A stretch of DNA of 64,000 nucleotides, from positions 1,116,001-1,180,000 of the forward strand of contig NZ_CP160906.1 in NCBI RefSeq assembly GCF_041080865.1, given 5' to 3'. Below, piece by piece: positions 38,110 through 47,321 of this stretch (positions within the stretch are counted from its first letter, which is position 1; every line of letters starts with the position of its first letter). The notes below the pieces were generated by a model. The model was not told the origin of the DNA and made no database searches. It saw only the letters and a list, made by a program, of their open reading frames with translations. The translations under genes and the position numbers were made by a program. This DNA is from Psychromonas sp. MME1 (lineage in GTDB: Bacteria; Pseudomonadota; Gammaproteobacteria; Enterobacterales; Psychromonadaceae).

Positions 38110-39821
38110 TGCAGATTGAAAACTTAATCACCGAGCATATTGAAACGTGGACATCTGCCGTAAAGAAAAAAAATGCAACAGGGCGCGGTTCTAGCAAGAA
38201 GATAGAACTGTATGGTATTAAGAAACTACGTGAGTTGATTTTAGAGTTAGCGGTACGTGGTAAATTAGTGCCACAGGATGCAAGTGAGGAACCAGCTTCT
38301 GTTTTGCTTGATCGTATTGCAGAAGAAAGAGCATTGTTAATTAAAAATAAAACGATTAAAAAACCAAAGACACTTGGTGATATTTCAATAAAAGAATTAC
38401 CGTTTGTATTACCTTTGGGTTGGCAGTGGGCTCACAATATTGAACTGTTCACACTTACTAAAGGCAAAAAACCAAAAGAGCTATCGGATACCTTATCCAA
38501 GTTCCCATATTTAGATATTGAAGCGTTAGATAGGCACAACATTAGAAAATATACCAATGATGAAAAGTGCCCTATGTCCAAAGAGAACGACCTTCTAGTT
38601 GTTTGTGATGGTTCTCGTAGTGGACTAATTCTTAATGGTAAAATAGGTGTTATAGGTTCGACAATTGCTAGAATAGATACCTATAAATCTGTAAAAAATT
38701 ATATTCAGTTATATTTCAAACAAGCATTTACGCGTCTAAATTCCTCAATGAAAGGTGCTGCTATACCTCATTTAGACACAAAACAGCTCAGAGAAGACTT
38801 TCTAGCTTTGCCACCACTAAACGAGCAACACCGCATCGTAGCGAAAGTAGATGAACTAATGTTGTTATGTGACCAGCTTGAACAGCAAACAGAATCGAGT
38901 ATTGATGCCCACAAAACCTTAGTTGAAGTGCTGTTAAACACCTTAACGGATGCAAAAGATGCTACCGAGTTACAAACAAACTGGGCACGCGTGAGTGCGT
39001 TTTTCGATACCCTGTTCACCACAGAGCACAGCATCGACCAACTAAAACAAACCATCCTACAACTCGCCGTGATGGGCAAACTGGTTCCACAAGACCCAAG
39101 CGATGAACCTGTAAGTGAATTAATTGATAAAATATATAAAGAGCAATTCTCACGTAAATTAAACAGCAAAGAAAAGTTAGCCGTTGAAAATGAATATGAG
39201 TATGCAAGAAATACAATCATTAATAATCGAGTATTAGTAAAAGCTAGATTTATCTGTGATTTCATTACAAAAGGAACAACACCGTCTAAACCTGAGCTAT
39301 TAGATGACGGTGCCGTTCCATTTTTAAAAGTTTATAACATTGTAAAAAACACATTAGATTTCGCATATAAACCCATATTTATTTCGAAAGATACACACAC
39401 AGGTAAACTAAATCGATCAAGAGTTTTTCCTGGTGATGTCATCATGAACATTGTCGGTCCACCATTAGGAAAAGTCGCCATTATTTCAAATGAGTATCCA
39501 GAATGGAATATGAATCAAGCATTAGCAGTATTTAGACCTTTAGCAGGTATTAATTCTCAGTATCTATATTTCATATTACCAACTGACTCTATTTTGTCCT
39601 CTGTCTTAAATGAAGTTAAAGGTACAGCTGGTCAAGATAACCTTTCACTTGAGCAATGTAGAGATTTGCAAATACCAATCCCATCAATAAACGAACAGAA
39701 TAGAATAGTGTCTAAAGTTAAAGAGTTAATGGCAATCTGCGACCAACTAAAATCACAACTCAACCAAGCGCAACAAACTCAGCTTAACCTCACTGATGCA
39801 ATAATAGATAAGGCAGTATAA
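38109..39821 (+). CDS. hsdS: Type I restriction-modification system S (specificity) subunit
   Basis: The 570-residue HsdS determines the target sequence. It contains two target-recognition domains (about residues 95-235 and 375-530), each flanked by conserved helices. The half-subunit repeats are visible as LAVRGKLVPQD near residue 47 and LAVMGKLVPQD near 316, and as PPLNEQHRIVAKVDEL and INEQNRIVSKVKEL. The duplicated structure recognises a bipartite target. It is the last gene of the hsdRMS operon; a DUF3800 remnant starts 3 bases after its stop. The target cannot be predicted from sequence alone. Confidence 0.93.
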   Translation: MQIENLITEHIETWTSAVKKKNATGRGSSKKIELYGIKKLRELILELAVRGKLVPQDASEEPASVLLDRIAEERALLIKNKTIKKPKTLGDISIKELPFVLPLGWQWAHNIELFTLTKGKKPKELSDTLSKFPYLDIEALDRHNIRKYTNDEKCPMSKENDLLVVCDGSRSGLILNGKIGVIGSTIARIDTYKSVKNYIQLYFKQAFTRLNSSMKGAAIPHLDTKQLREDFLALPPLNEQHRIVAKVDELMLLCDQLEQQTESSIDAHKTLVEVLLNTLTDAKDATELQTNWARVSAFFDTLFTTEHSIDQLKQTILQLAVMGKLVPQDPSDEPVSELIDKIYKEQFSRKLNSKEKLAVENEYEYARNTIINNRVLVKARFICDFITKGTTPSKPELLDDGAVPFLKVYNIVKNTLDFAYKPIFISKDTHTGKLNRSRVFPGDVIMNIVGPPLGKVAIISNEYPEWNMNQALAVFRPLAGINSQYLYFILPTDSILSSVLNEVKGTAGQDNLSLEQCRDLQIPIPSINEQNRIVSKVKELMAICDQLKSQLNQAQQTQLNLTDAIIDKAV

Positions 39822-39823
39822 CC

Positions 39824-39958
39824 ATGAGCAAAATCTATAATGTCTATTGTGATGAGTCATGTCATCTTGAAAATGACGGTATTAAATCGATGTCTTTGGG
39901 GGCAATGTGGTGCCCGCTGGATAAACGTGCTGAAATTGCTAAACGCATTAGGAGTTAG
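39824..39958 (+). pseudogene. Truncated DUF3800 protein (first 44 residues only)
   Basis: A 44-codon frame begins with YNVYCDESCHLENDG and SLGAMWCPLDK. This is the conserved N-terminus of DUF3800, a family often found beside type I R-M genes and with an RNase H-like active site (the Asp in YCDES). Full-length proteins are 200-300 residues, so about 80% is missing. The frame ends at TAG, and the remnant's last bases (GGAG) now serve as the ribosome site of darT 10 bases later. A deletion joining the DUF3800 start to darT is the simplest reading. Confidence 0.78.
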
Positions 39959-39964
39959 CACATA

Positions 39965-40651
39965 ATGACGATGCCACGCCCTGTTCGAATATTTCATATC
40001 ACCGCGATTGATAACTTAGATCTCATTTGTGAGCAGGGGGCATTAGTTTGCAAATCGTTAAGTGAACAGCAAGGTGTTGAGTATCACAACATTGCGCATG
40101 GCGGTGCACAAGGTATTCGCTCAAATAAACAAACGCCGAATCCACCGGGTGGATTAATACATGATTTTGTTCCCTTTTATTTTGCACCTCGTTCACCGAT
40201 GTTATCGGCAATTCACAATGGTCAGGTGCAAGGTTGTTTGTATGATCAAACAGCTATTATCTATTTTGAAACGACAATAGAAATTGCGTATCAGAATGGA
40301 TTACAGGATTTTGTATTTTATGATCGTAACGCAACCAAAGCTTACAGTCAGGATTGTACAGATTTACAAAAACTGAAAGATATAGTTGATTGGCAGACAT
40401 TGACTGAAAATCCTACGTTAGATGGATTTTGTAAGTACTTTTTTGATAAGCATAACGAGCCTCGCTATGTTGATAGAATGGAAAAAAGACAGGCTGAATT
40501 TTTGATTAAAGAGCAAGTTCCGCTCAATTGGATGACACGTATTGGTGTGATCGATACAAACCGAGCGCAACAAGTTAATGCCATTTTGGCTAAACATAAC
40601 GTAAACTTAACGGTAGATGTAATGACAGATTGGTATTTTTTAGGGCAATAA
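39965..40651 (+). CDS. darT: DarT toxin: DNA ADP-ribosyltransferase (DUF4433 family)
   Basis: DarT uses NAD+ to ADP-ribosylate thymidine (or guanosine in DarT2) in single-stranded DNA, which stops replication and can act as phage defence. The 228-residue protein begins IFHITAIDNL with the NAD-pocket His. It carries the YFAPRSPML segment (about 72-80) and ends with the catalytic glutamate E178 in KRQAEFLIKEQVPL. The full motif set suggests an active enzyme. Its partner darG starts one base after its stop. Confidence 0.93.
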   Translation: MTMPRPVRIFHITAIDNLDLICEQGALVCKSLSEQQGVEYHNIAHGGAQGIRSNKQTPNPPGGLIHDFVPFYFAPRSPMLSAIHNGQVQGCLYDQTAIIYFETTIEIAYQNGLQDFVFYDRNATKAYSQDCTDLQKLKDIVDWQTLTENPTLDGFCKYFFDKHNEPRYVDRMEKRQAEFLIKEQVPLNWMTRIGVIDTNRAQQVNAILAKHNVNLTVDVMTDWYFLGQ

Positions 40652-40652
40652 C

Positions 40653-41690
40653 ATGGCAATTGATTCAGTAACAGGCAACCTTTTAAAACAGCACGATGTT
40701 GATGCAATCGTTAACACTGTCAACTGTGTCGGCGTGATGGGAAAAGGTATTGCTTTACAATTTAAGAAACAATGGCCGGCAAATTTTAAAGCTTATGCAA
40801 CGGCTTGTAAAAATGAACAAGTGAAACTAGGCAGCATGTTTATTTATGAACTCGGTACATTAGCAACGCCTAAATATATAGTCAACTTCCCAACCAAAGG
40901 GCATTGGCGCAGTGCTTCAAGATTGATTGATATTGAAAGGGGTTTACAAGATTTAGCAAAGAAAATCACACAGCTGGGTATCACATCAATTGCAATTCCA
41001 CCCATTGGTTGTGGTCTCGGAGGTTTGTCTTGGTCAGAAGTAAAACCGCTTATCGTGAAGTATTTAGGTAGCCTTGAACATGTAGACGTTCGATTATTTG
41101 AACCAAACGAAGCAATCGGCGCAACAGAAATGCTAAACAATACCAAAAAACCGAAAATGACGGCAGGTCGTGCAGCTATTCTTACTTTGTTAGAAACGTA
41201 TCAAGCGGTCAATTATGGTTTATCTAAGATTGAAGTACAAAAACTCGCTTATTTTTTGCAAGAGGCGGGCGAAAACTTAAAACTTAATTTCATAAAACAC
41301 AACTTCGGCCCATACGCAGATGCACTACGTCATGCATTAAATACAATGGATGGTCATTATATAAAAGGTGTTGGAGATGGGGTTGTTGAATCACAAATCA
41401 CGCCCGTTGATGAAGCACTTGAAAGTGCAAAACAGTTTTTAGCTGAATCTAACACAGATATAAATGAACGAATAAGTAGAGTAAGCGAACTGATTGAAGG
41501 TTATCAATCCCCTTATGGTGTAGAGCTATTATCTACAGTACATTGGGTTGCAAAACATGAAAATTGCCACAATGCTAATGACGCTTTTCATGCAATTCAA
41601 CATTGGAATTTACGTAAAAAACAGCTTATGTCTGAAAAACATGTGCAAGCAGCGTGGGATCATTTGACTGCAACAGGATGGGTTAATTAG
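40653..41690 (+). CDS. darG: DarG antitoxin: macro domain DNA ADP-ribosylglycohydrolase
   Basis: DarG removes the ADP-ribose added by DarT and also binds it. The 345-residue protein has an N-terminal macro domain (1-150) with the ligand loop NCVGVMGKGIAL and the catalytic lysine K82 in NFPTKGHWR. The glycine-rich loop IPPIGCGLGG also matches. The C-terminal part (about 170-345) is the DarT-binding region (KIEVQKLAYFLQEAG). The one-base gap after darT ensures joint expression. Both genes look intact. Confidence 0.94.
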   Translation: MAIDSVTGNLLKQHDVDAIVNTVNCVGVMGKGIALQFKKQWPANFKAYATACKNEQVKLGSMFIYELGTLATPKYIVNFPTKGHWRSASRLIDIERGLQDLAKKITQLGITSIAIPPIGCGLGGLSWSEVKPLIVKYLGSLEHVDVRLFEPNEAIGATEMLNNTKKPKMTAGRAAILTLLETYQAVNYGLSKIEVQKLAYFLQEAGENLKLNFIKHNFGPYADALRHALNTMDGHYIKGVGDGVVESQITPVDEALESAKQFLAESNTDINERISRVSELIEGYQSPYGVELLSTVHWVAKHENCHNANDAFHAIQHWNLRKKQLMSEKHVQAAWDHLTATGWVN

Positions 41691-41762
41691 ATAGTTTTTC
41701 AATACAAAACAGTTATATAAGCACCTGGCAAGTTAAACGTAAAACAGCGGCAGGGTGGGTAA

Positions 41763-42472
41763 ACTATTCTTAAAAAGAATAACCAAACAGAGTTAGCGTT
41801 CAGCACCTTATTACATTATTTAGATGAAATAAAACCTGTATTGCATTGGTTGTATCAACCAATTTCAGGTGAATACCCGCTAAATTTTATTAAAGCAATT
41901 CAACCAATATTTTGTGCGCATTCGATTGTCATTGCTGACACAAACCAAACACTATTAGACATTATTGATCATGTTTGCCGAAGTCTTACCATTAAGCCAA
42001 ACATTAATGGTTATCACATTGGAAAATTAAACAGAGCATTTAAGCAGTTGCAAACTTTACCTAAAAGAACTCGGTTCAAATAATTATGAAAATGATGATT
42101 TCAAATATAATTTACATGAGTTACTAATGATACCTGATAGGCACTCAGTGAATTAACTGAACAGTTATCGAGTTTTAATTAAGAAATGGATCATGCTGCC
42201 ATTCATTTATTGTCTGCATTATATTCTGAAGCAAGCATTATTGTTGCAAGCAAAAGTGAACAGAATTATCAATCAGCAATGAGTTGACTGACCAACTTTA
42301 TAATTACATAAACTTAGGGTTGCAACGAAATTTGCAAACAAGCTTACCCAAGAAATCGGATTGCATAGCTGTTAATGATATTAGAGAAAGCTGTGAACCA
42401 AATTGGCAAAGCCATATTGCACAACAGCAAAAAAGTTGTCAGAAATATTTTCGTATTATTTTGGAAGGTTAA
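41763..42472 (+). pseudogene. Decayed gene of unknown function with several frameshifts or stops
   Basis: Coding-like sequence runs through several frames. One open stretch of 107 codons runs from about 41763 to 42083 (HWLYQPISGEYPLNF onward). It continues in the next frame (NNYENDDFKYNLHELL), then another (ALSELTEQL and an in-frame stop, then MDHAAIHLLSALYSEA), and finally 42284-42472 (TDQLYNYINLGLQRNLQ). Together they would make about 235 residues of soluble protein. I do not recognise the family. At least three lesions are needed, so this is a pseudogene at the right side of the defence island. Confidence 0.5.
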
Positions 42473-43098
42473 AAGTTTAACTAATCAGAGAATTTGAAAG
42501 CAATTTTCCTAAACCATATTTTCTAATAATTTAGTCGCGTAGCTTTTATTAGTTAGGGCGAATGCCTTAATGACGCGTTAGATTTTAACACAGAGCGCCT
42601 AAATATTATTCAAACTGTTAGTTAGTGCCAATAACGACAAGGGTTTCAGAGGATAATTGGTTAAGAGGAATGATTGCAACAAACTGATAAATAGCGATTT
42701 ATTGAGTTATTTAGTAAACAAATCGAAGCCAGTCTAATAGAAATGATCCAGTGCTAAATTTCCATAGCGTATTTTAGGCATTACCAACCAGATAAGTAAG
42801 AACAACAGCAAGCTGCGAAAAATATTATATAACAGTATGTTATACATTTTATGTTAAATAGCATTATGTTCAATAGTACGAAACCCAAGACTAGATCGAG
42901 CTAAAGTTAAACTTTAAATAACATAGCTTTGTTATCGTATTTAACATAATATACATTATGCGCAGTTGTTGGTGTTGCCGATACAATATGTTTTATAAGT
43001 AACATCTCGTATTATTAGCATGTTTGTGAATACTCAAATTGAAATTTATTAGTAAGTAACTATTCATTAAATGCCTTAATTAAAAATAACACGGATGG
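42473..43098. other. Non-coding right end of the accessory island with an inverted repeat
   Basis: No supported gene lies in this AT-rich stretch. TTATGTTAAATA (42849-42860) and TATTTAACATAA (42938-42949) are perfect 12-bp inverted repeats 77 bases apart. A smaller ATAAC/GTTAT pair sits near 42829-42843. These could mark an old mobile-element end or an attachment site, but no integrase gene is visible in the window. Confidence 0.4.
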
Positions 43099-43503
43099 TT
43101 AAAGAAATTTATCTACTTTAATGGCTTTAATACCTGATTTATGCCACTGAGTTTGTTCCGAGCAAAAAATTTGCGCGTCTACTCTTTTCGTTGGTTCTGT
43201 GTTTAAGCTTCCTGCTGGAACAAGTAAATATCTACCGCTTTGTGACAAAAATGGTAAAGCTGAGCCACAAACAAGACAAAAGTTTTTAGAAAATGAACGC
43301 GTTGGATGGATAAAACGCTTTATTTTATCCTGTCCAGCAATCCAACGTATATTATCAGGCTCAGTAAATAAATTGGATGCATGTGCTGAACCGGTTAGTT
43401 TTCTACATTGTTCACAATGACAAAAATAAAAGTGACTAAAGTTATCTTCAACAGCAAAACTGACCGCACCACAGCAGCATCCACCTGTTAATTCTTTATT
43501 CAT
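43099..43503 (-). CDS. GFA (glutathione-dependent formaldehyde-activating enzyme-like) zinc protein
   Basis: The 134-residue protein has the Mss4/GFA fold with metal ligands GCCCGAVSF, CHCEQCRK and FCLVCGSALP. The family is named after a glutathione-dependent formaldehyde-activating enzyme, but most members have no proven substrate. The ATG at 43503 is chosen because GGAG lies upstream and the conserved TGGCCCGAV-type start follows at once; a longer frame adds unrelated residues. It is monocistronic. Confidence 0.88.
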   Translation of the reverse strand: MNKELTGGCCCGAVSFAVEDNFSHFYFCHCEQCRKLTGSAHASNLFTEPDNIRWIAGQDKIKRFIHPTRSFSKNFCLVCGSALPFLSQSGRYLLVPAGSLNTEPTKRVDAQIFCSEQTQWHKSGIKAIKVDKFL

Positions 43504-43670
43504 ATTAGGACTCCATATTATGTTGCAAAGCCTGAGAAGCTGGTTTGAACTATCAATCATTAATAAACTATTAGTGACAATATCTGAGATACAATTACTA
43601 ATATAAAGTATATCCGTGCGCCCTATTAAAAATCTACCTCGGGTTAATTACTTCGAACTCGATACACTTG

Positions 43671-43703
43671 TTCTTGCAGACTTTGTATCTTGAAGTATTA
43701 TGA
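43671..43703. repeat. Copy of a 33-bp dispersed intergenic motif
   Basis: TTCTTGCAGACTTTGTATC followed by TTGAAGTATTATGA matches 63923-63955 at 28 of 33 positions by eye. Both copies lie 35-70 bases before the start of a plus-strand gene, so the motif may belong to a leader or mark an old repeat end. Confidence 0.5.
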
Positions 43704-43742
43704 CCGCAAAGTGCAGTATAACGATATTAATGGAGATAGCGA

Positions 43743-43916
43743 ATGTCTGAAAAAGTAATAAAATTTGAATTTGAAAAACATAATAAGAATAGCATTCGCT
43801 ATAAAGAAGTCCCTGAAGATGGCATGCCTCCTATTTTAGGCTCGATTTATGTGCAAAAGTGGTTTGCTGGCGAGAATGAACAGATTGAAGTTACCATTAA
43901 GACTAAAAGTAAATAA
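43743..43916 (+). CDS. Small conserved-looking 57-aa protein of unknown function
   Basis: This short frame encodes a basic, soluble protein beginning MSEKVIKFEFEKHNKNSIRY, with a central VPEDGMPPILGSIYVQKW and a short beta-rich end. GGAG lies 8 bases before the ATG. Similar short proteins with the pattern IRYKEVPE…YVQKW exist, to my recollection, in related bacteria, but I know no function. It lies between the GFA gene and the MATE gene, convergent with the latter. Confidence 0.6.
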   Translation: MSEKVIKFEFEKHNKNSIRYKEVPEDGMPPILGSIYVQKWFAGENEQIEVTIKTKSK

Positions 43917-43929
43917 ATCAAAACGTGTT

Positions 43930-45396
43930 TTATTTCCTCGATTTTTCAGCAGGTTCAGTGATCATACTTTCTTCACTATCTGCGCACATATAGGCTCGGC
44001 TAGAGCAAAATGGTGTTAATGGTAAAGCTGAATTTAATGGCTGTTCATCTTCCTCGGTTATAGATGGTTTTGCATCACTCTCTAAATGATGCAACACACG
44101 TTGCGCCCAGAACCAAGCTAACAGTCCGAAAATTATCGAACCAATAGCCTGCCCAGTTATAACGCCAATAGCACCAAACCATTGACCACCAAAATATACA
44201 AATGGAATAGTACCAATCGTTGCTTTTCCTATATTCATAATGGTTGATGTTGTTGGATAGCCTAGATTATTAAATGCAGCATTCGCGATAAAAAGAATGC
44301 CATTAAAGGTAAAGGAGACACATATCCATGTGCAATAAAAACGGATTAACTCAGCCCCGTCAGCTTGTGCACCAAATAGCTGAATAATCAGGTTTTGGCT
44401 AAGATAAATAATTAACGCAAGCAAAATAACATAACAGGATGTAAATTGTATGGCACGCGTTAAGCTTAATTTCACGCGATCATATAAAAGCGCCCCATAG
44501 TTTTGCCCAATAATAGGACCAACAGCACCAGACATGGCGAAAATCATGCCAAAGGCAACTGGTATCAATCGTCCAATAATCGCCCAACCAGCGACGTAAC
44601 TATCACCAAAGGATGCAATCGTCATCGTGACATAAGCGTTACCTAATGGTGTTGCGACATTGGTTATCATAGCCGGGATAGCAATATTAAAGATCTCTCT
44701 TTGATCCGTTAGCCATAATTTATAGCGGAATCGACTAATTAATTGATGTTTAACCATAACCCCATACAGTGCAACCCAAGCAACCGCAAAACGTGCGACA
44801 ACGGATGCAGCCGCTGCACCATGCAGCCCTAAACCAAAAGTAAAGATAAACAGCGGATCCAAAATGGCATTAACACCGCCGCCAGCTAAGGTTGATAGCA
44901 TTGCCCTTTTCGCATCACCGACGGAACGTAACGCTGCGCCAGCACTCATCGCCACACCTAAAACAGGCAATGACGGAAGTAATATACGCAGGTAGTCAAC
45001 GGCAAAAGCGTGTGTTAGGCCGCGCGCACCAATTAAAGTAAGTAGTTCAGGTGTAAAATACCATGCGATTGCAGCGACAATAGCGCTAATAATAAAGCCC
45101 GTAACCATAATATTAATGACTAATTGGCATGCTTTTTTACGATCTTGCTGCCCTATCGCTTTTGATACTAAGGCACTCATTGTTATGGCTAAACCGATTG
45201 AAATCGACGTTGTAAAAAATGCGATTGTGCCGGCATACCCCACTGCGGCTGCCAGTTCAATTTCGCCTAATAAACTGATAAAAAATAGATCTGCAAGGTC
45301 AACAAGAAATAATGCAGTTAAGCCAATGGCATTGGTTGATGACATAACAACAATATGCTGAAAAATATTACCAGTGACGAATTTGCCTTTTTGCAT
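43930..45396 (-). CDS. MATE-family multidrug/sodium antiporter
   Basis: This inner-membrane exporter has 12 hydrophobic segments, with the MATE halves starting LVDLADLFFISLLGEIELAA and the second half around AIPAMITNVATPLGNAYV. Such pumps use Na+ or H+ gradients to expel cationic drugs or metabolites. The length (488) is slightly above the usual 450-470 because of a 45-residue hydrophilic C-terminal tail (residues about 443-488) that is unusual for the family. The substrate cannot be inferred. It is separated from the Lrp-type gene upstream by 120 bases. Confidence 0.93.
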   Translation of the reverse strand: MQKGKFVTGNIFQHIVVMSSTNAIGLTALFLVDLADLFFISLLGEIELAAAVGYAGTIAFFTTSISIGLAITMSALVSKAIGQQDRKKACQLVINIMVTGFIISAIVAAIAWYFTPELLTLIGARGLTHAFAVDYLRILLPSLPVLGVAMSAGAALRSVGDAKRAMLSTLAGGGVNAILDPLFIFTFGLGLHGAAAASVVARFAVAWVALYGVMVKHQLISRFRYKLWLTDQREIFNIAIPAMITNVATPLGNAYVTMTIASFGDSYVAGWAIIGRLIPVAFGMIFAMSGAVGPIIGQNYGALLYDRVKLSLTRAIQFTSCYVILLALIIYLSQNLIIQLFGAQADGAELIRFYCTWICVSFTFNGILFIANAAFNNLGYPTTSTIMNIGKATIGTIPFVYFGGQWFGAIGVITGQAIGSIIFGLLAWFWAQRVLHHLESDAKPSITEEDEQPLNSALPLTPFCSSRAYMCADSEESMITEPAEKSRK

Positions 45397-45518
45397 GACG
45401 AAGGTTTATCCCTTTAGGTGTACTTGAACTAAAAAATTTGAATTGCAATTAACGAAGATGTAATAAATCAGATATTAAACAAATATAGCATCGCTTAATG
45501 GATAAGAAAGCATTTAGA

Positions 45519-46001
45519 CTATTTAGGAATATTGATAGAGGTTAAGTATTTAACCTCTTCCATGACCACATAAGTACGAGAATCTTTGATATCCGGTAAT
45601 GAAAGCAACGTTTGGTTTAAAACTTTACGATAAGCAGACATATTAGCAACACGGGTTTTTAATAAATAGTCAAAATCACCAGAGACAAGATGGCATTCCA
45701 AGATTTCATCGATTTGGTTAGCTGCACGATTAAATCGCTCAAATACATCCGCACTGCTTCTATTTAATGATATTTCGATATAAACCAGCATCGCGGCATC
45801 AAGATATTGCGGGTCTAATAACGCAGTATAGGATTTAATAACCCCCTGCTTTTCTAGCCGTTTTACCCGTTCTAAACAAGGGGTAGGACTTAAACCAATC
45901 CTTTTCGCTAATTCCACATTGGATATTCGGCCATCATTTTGCAACTCTCGTAAAATGTGTTTATCGAACCTATCTAGAGTCATCATCTGATTGATTTTCA
46001 T
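45519..46001 (-). CDS. Lrp/AsnC-family transcriptional regulator, probable regulator of ald
   Basis: The 160-residue protein has an N-terminal winged helix (LDRFDKHILRELQNDGRISN, then ELAKRIGLSPTPCLERVKRL) and a C-terminal RAM/AsnC ligand domain (about 75-150; DIKDSRTYVVMEEV). These regulators sense amino acids and bind as multimers. It is divergent from alanine dehydrogenase, with 157 bases between starts. By analogy with AldR and similar pairs, it likely activates or represses ald in response to alanine or another amino acid. Confidence 0.92.
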   Translation of the reverse strand: MKINQMMTLDRFDKHILRELQNDGRISNVELAKRIGLSPTPCLERVKRLEKQGVIKSYTALLDPQYLDAAMLVYIEISLNRSSADVFERFNRAANQIDEILECHLVSGDFDYLLKTRVANMSAYRKVLNQTLLSLPDIKDSRTYVVMEEVKYLTSINIPK

Positions 46002-46158
46002 AATTCAGTCTATTCCACTATAAATATCTATTTTTTTAAAATTATATGCTGAAAATGAAATAAATAAACAAAAAATAAAGACAAAAACACCAACAAATCT
46101 ATTCTAATATATACAGACGTTGAATCATCCGTGTTCATATAGTTAAAAGGAAATAATT

Positions 46159-47274
46159 ATGTTTATTGGTGTACCTAAAGAAATTAAAAACCATGAATAC
46201 CGTGTTGGCATGACGCCTGCCAGTGTGCGTGAACTTGTACAAAATGGCCACGATGTTCTAGTACAAAAAGATGCGGCGGTTGGGATTGGCTTTAGCGATG
46301 CAGATTATATCGACGCTGGCGCGACCATTGCGCAAGATGCAGCCTCTATTTTTGCAGCAGTTGATATGATTGTGAAAGTTAAAGAGCCACAACCGTCTGA
46401 ATGTGCAATGTTACGTCCAGATCAAATTTTATTTACCTATCTTCACCTCGCCCCTGATTTACAACAAACCGAACTGTTACTCAAATCTGGTGCGATTTGT
46501 ATTGCCTATGAAACGGTTACCGATAATAAAGGTGGTTTACCCTTGCTAGCTCCCATGTCCGAAGTGGCTGGACGTATGTCTATCCAAGCGGGCGCGCAGG
46601 CATTGGAAAAATCTAATGGTGGACGGGGTATCTTGTTAGGCGGAGTCCCTGGCGTAGCACCTGCTAAAGTGGTTGTGATTGGTGGCGGTATGGTAGGCAA
46701 TAATGCTGCACAAATGGCCGTAGGCTTAGGTGCAGAAGTAACCATTTTAGACCGTAATATTAATACCCTACGAGCTTTAAACATGCAGTTTGGTAATTCA
46801 GCGAAAGTGCTTTTTTCAACAACGGAAGTATTAGAGCAAGAGGTGCTTGCTGCCGATTTAGTGATTGGTGCCGTATTGATTCCCGGTGCGGCAGCCCCCA
46901 AATTGGTGACTAAAGAACATATCGCAAAAATGAAACCCGGTGCGGCGATTGTTGATGTAGCTATCGATCAAGGGGGCTGTTTTGAAACATCACATGCCAC
47001 TACCCATCAAGATCCGACCTATATTGTTGATGATGTGGTGCATTACTGTGTCGCTAACATGCCAGGGGCTGTATCACTCACGTCATCATTTGCCCTAAAT
47101 AATGCAACGCTGCCCTATATTATTAAACTCGCAAATTTAGGTTACAAAAAAGCATTGCAAAGTGATCGCGGATTAATGCAAGGGCTCAATGTTATTTCAG
47201 GAAAAATCGCCTGCGAAAGTGTTGCCAAGGCACATAATATGCCCTTTGTTGCACCCGATCTTCTTTTACTGTAA
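46159..47274 (+). CDS. ald: Alanine dehydrogenase
   Basis: Ald interconverts L-alanine and pyruvate plus ammonia with NAD(H) in the cytoplasm. The 371-residue length is typical. The N-terminus MFIGVPKEIKNHEYRVGMTP, the catalytic lysine in IVKVKEPQ and the histidine in YLHLAPD match the family. The Rossmann motif is IGGGMVGNNAAQMA and the C-terminal NMPGAVSLTSSFALNNATLP is a signature. A 14-bp perfect hairpin ends the transcript. The divergent Lrp-type gene probably controls it. Confidence 0.96.
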   Translation: MFIGVPKEIKNHEYRVGMTPASVRELVQNGHDVLVQKDAAVGIGFSDADYIDAGATIAQDAASIFAAVDMIVKVKEPQPSECAMLRPDQILFTYLHLAPDLQQTELLLKSGAICIAYETVTDNKGGLPLLAPMSEVAGRMSIQAGAQALEKSNGGRGILLGGVPGVAPAKVVVIGGGMVGNNAAQMAVGLGAEVTILDRNINTLRALNMQFGNSAKVLFSTTEVLEQEVLAADLVIGAVLIPGAAAPKLVTKEHIAKMKPGAAIVDVAIDQGGCFETSHATTHQDPTYIVDDVVHYCVANMPGAVSLTSSFALNNATLPYIIKLANLGYKKALQSDRGLMQGLNVISGKIACESVAKAHNMPFVAPDLLLL

Positions 47275-47285
47275 CGACACTAACT

Positions 47286-47318
47286 ATATAAAAGGAGCTA
47301 AACTAGCTCCTTTTATAT
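47286..47318. terminator. Strong bidirectional terminator between ald and gcvT
   Basis: ATATAAAAGGAGCT pairs perfectly with AGCTCCTTTTATAT (14 bp) around an AAACT loop. The A/T-rich outer arms give a T-tract on both strands. It is 12 bases after the ald stop and 4 bases before the gcvT stop. Confidence 0.85.
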
Positions 47319-47321
47319 GCT

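Noticed and set aside
42284-42472. A 62-codon gene on its own
   Set aside because: It lacks a ribosome site and continues the series of frame-shifted segments to its left, so it is better seen as the end of the pseudogene.
43640-43665. tRNA-like T-arm sequence (CTTCGAACTCGATAC)
   Set aside because: No acceptor or anticodon stems can be folded around it, so it is not a tRNA gene.
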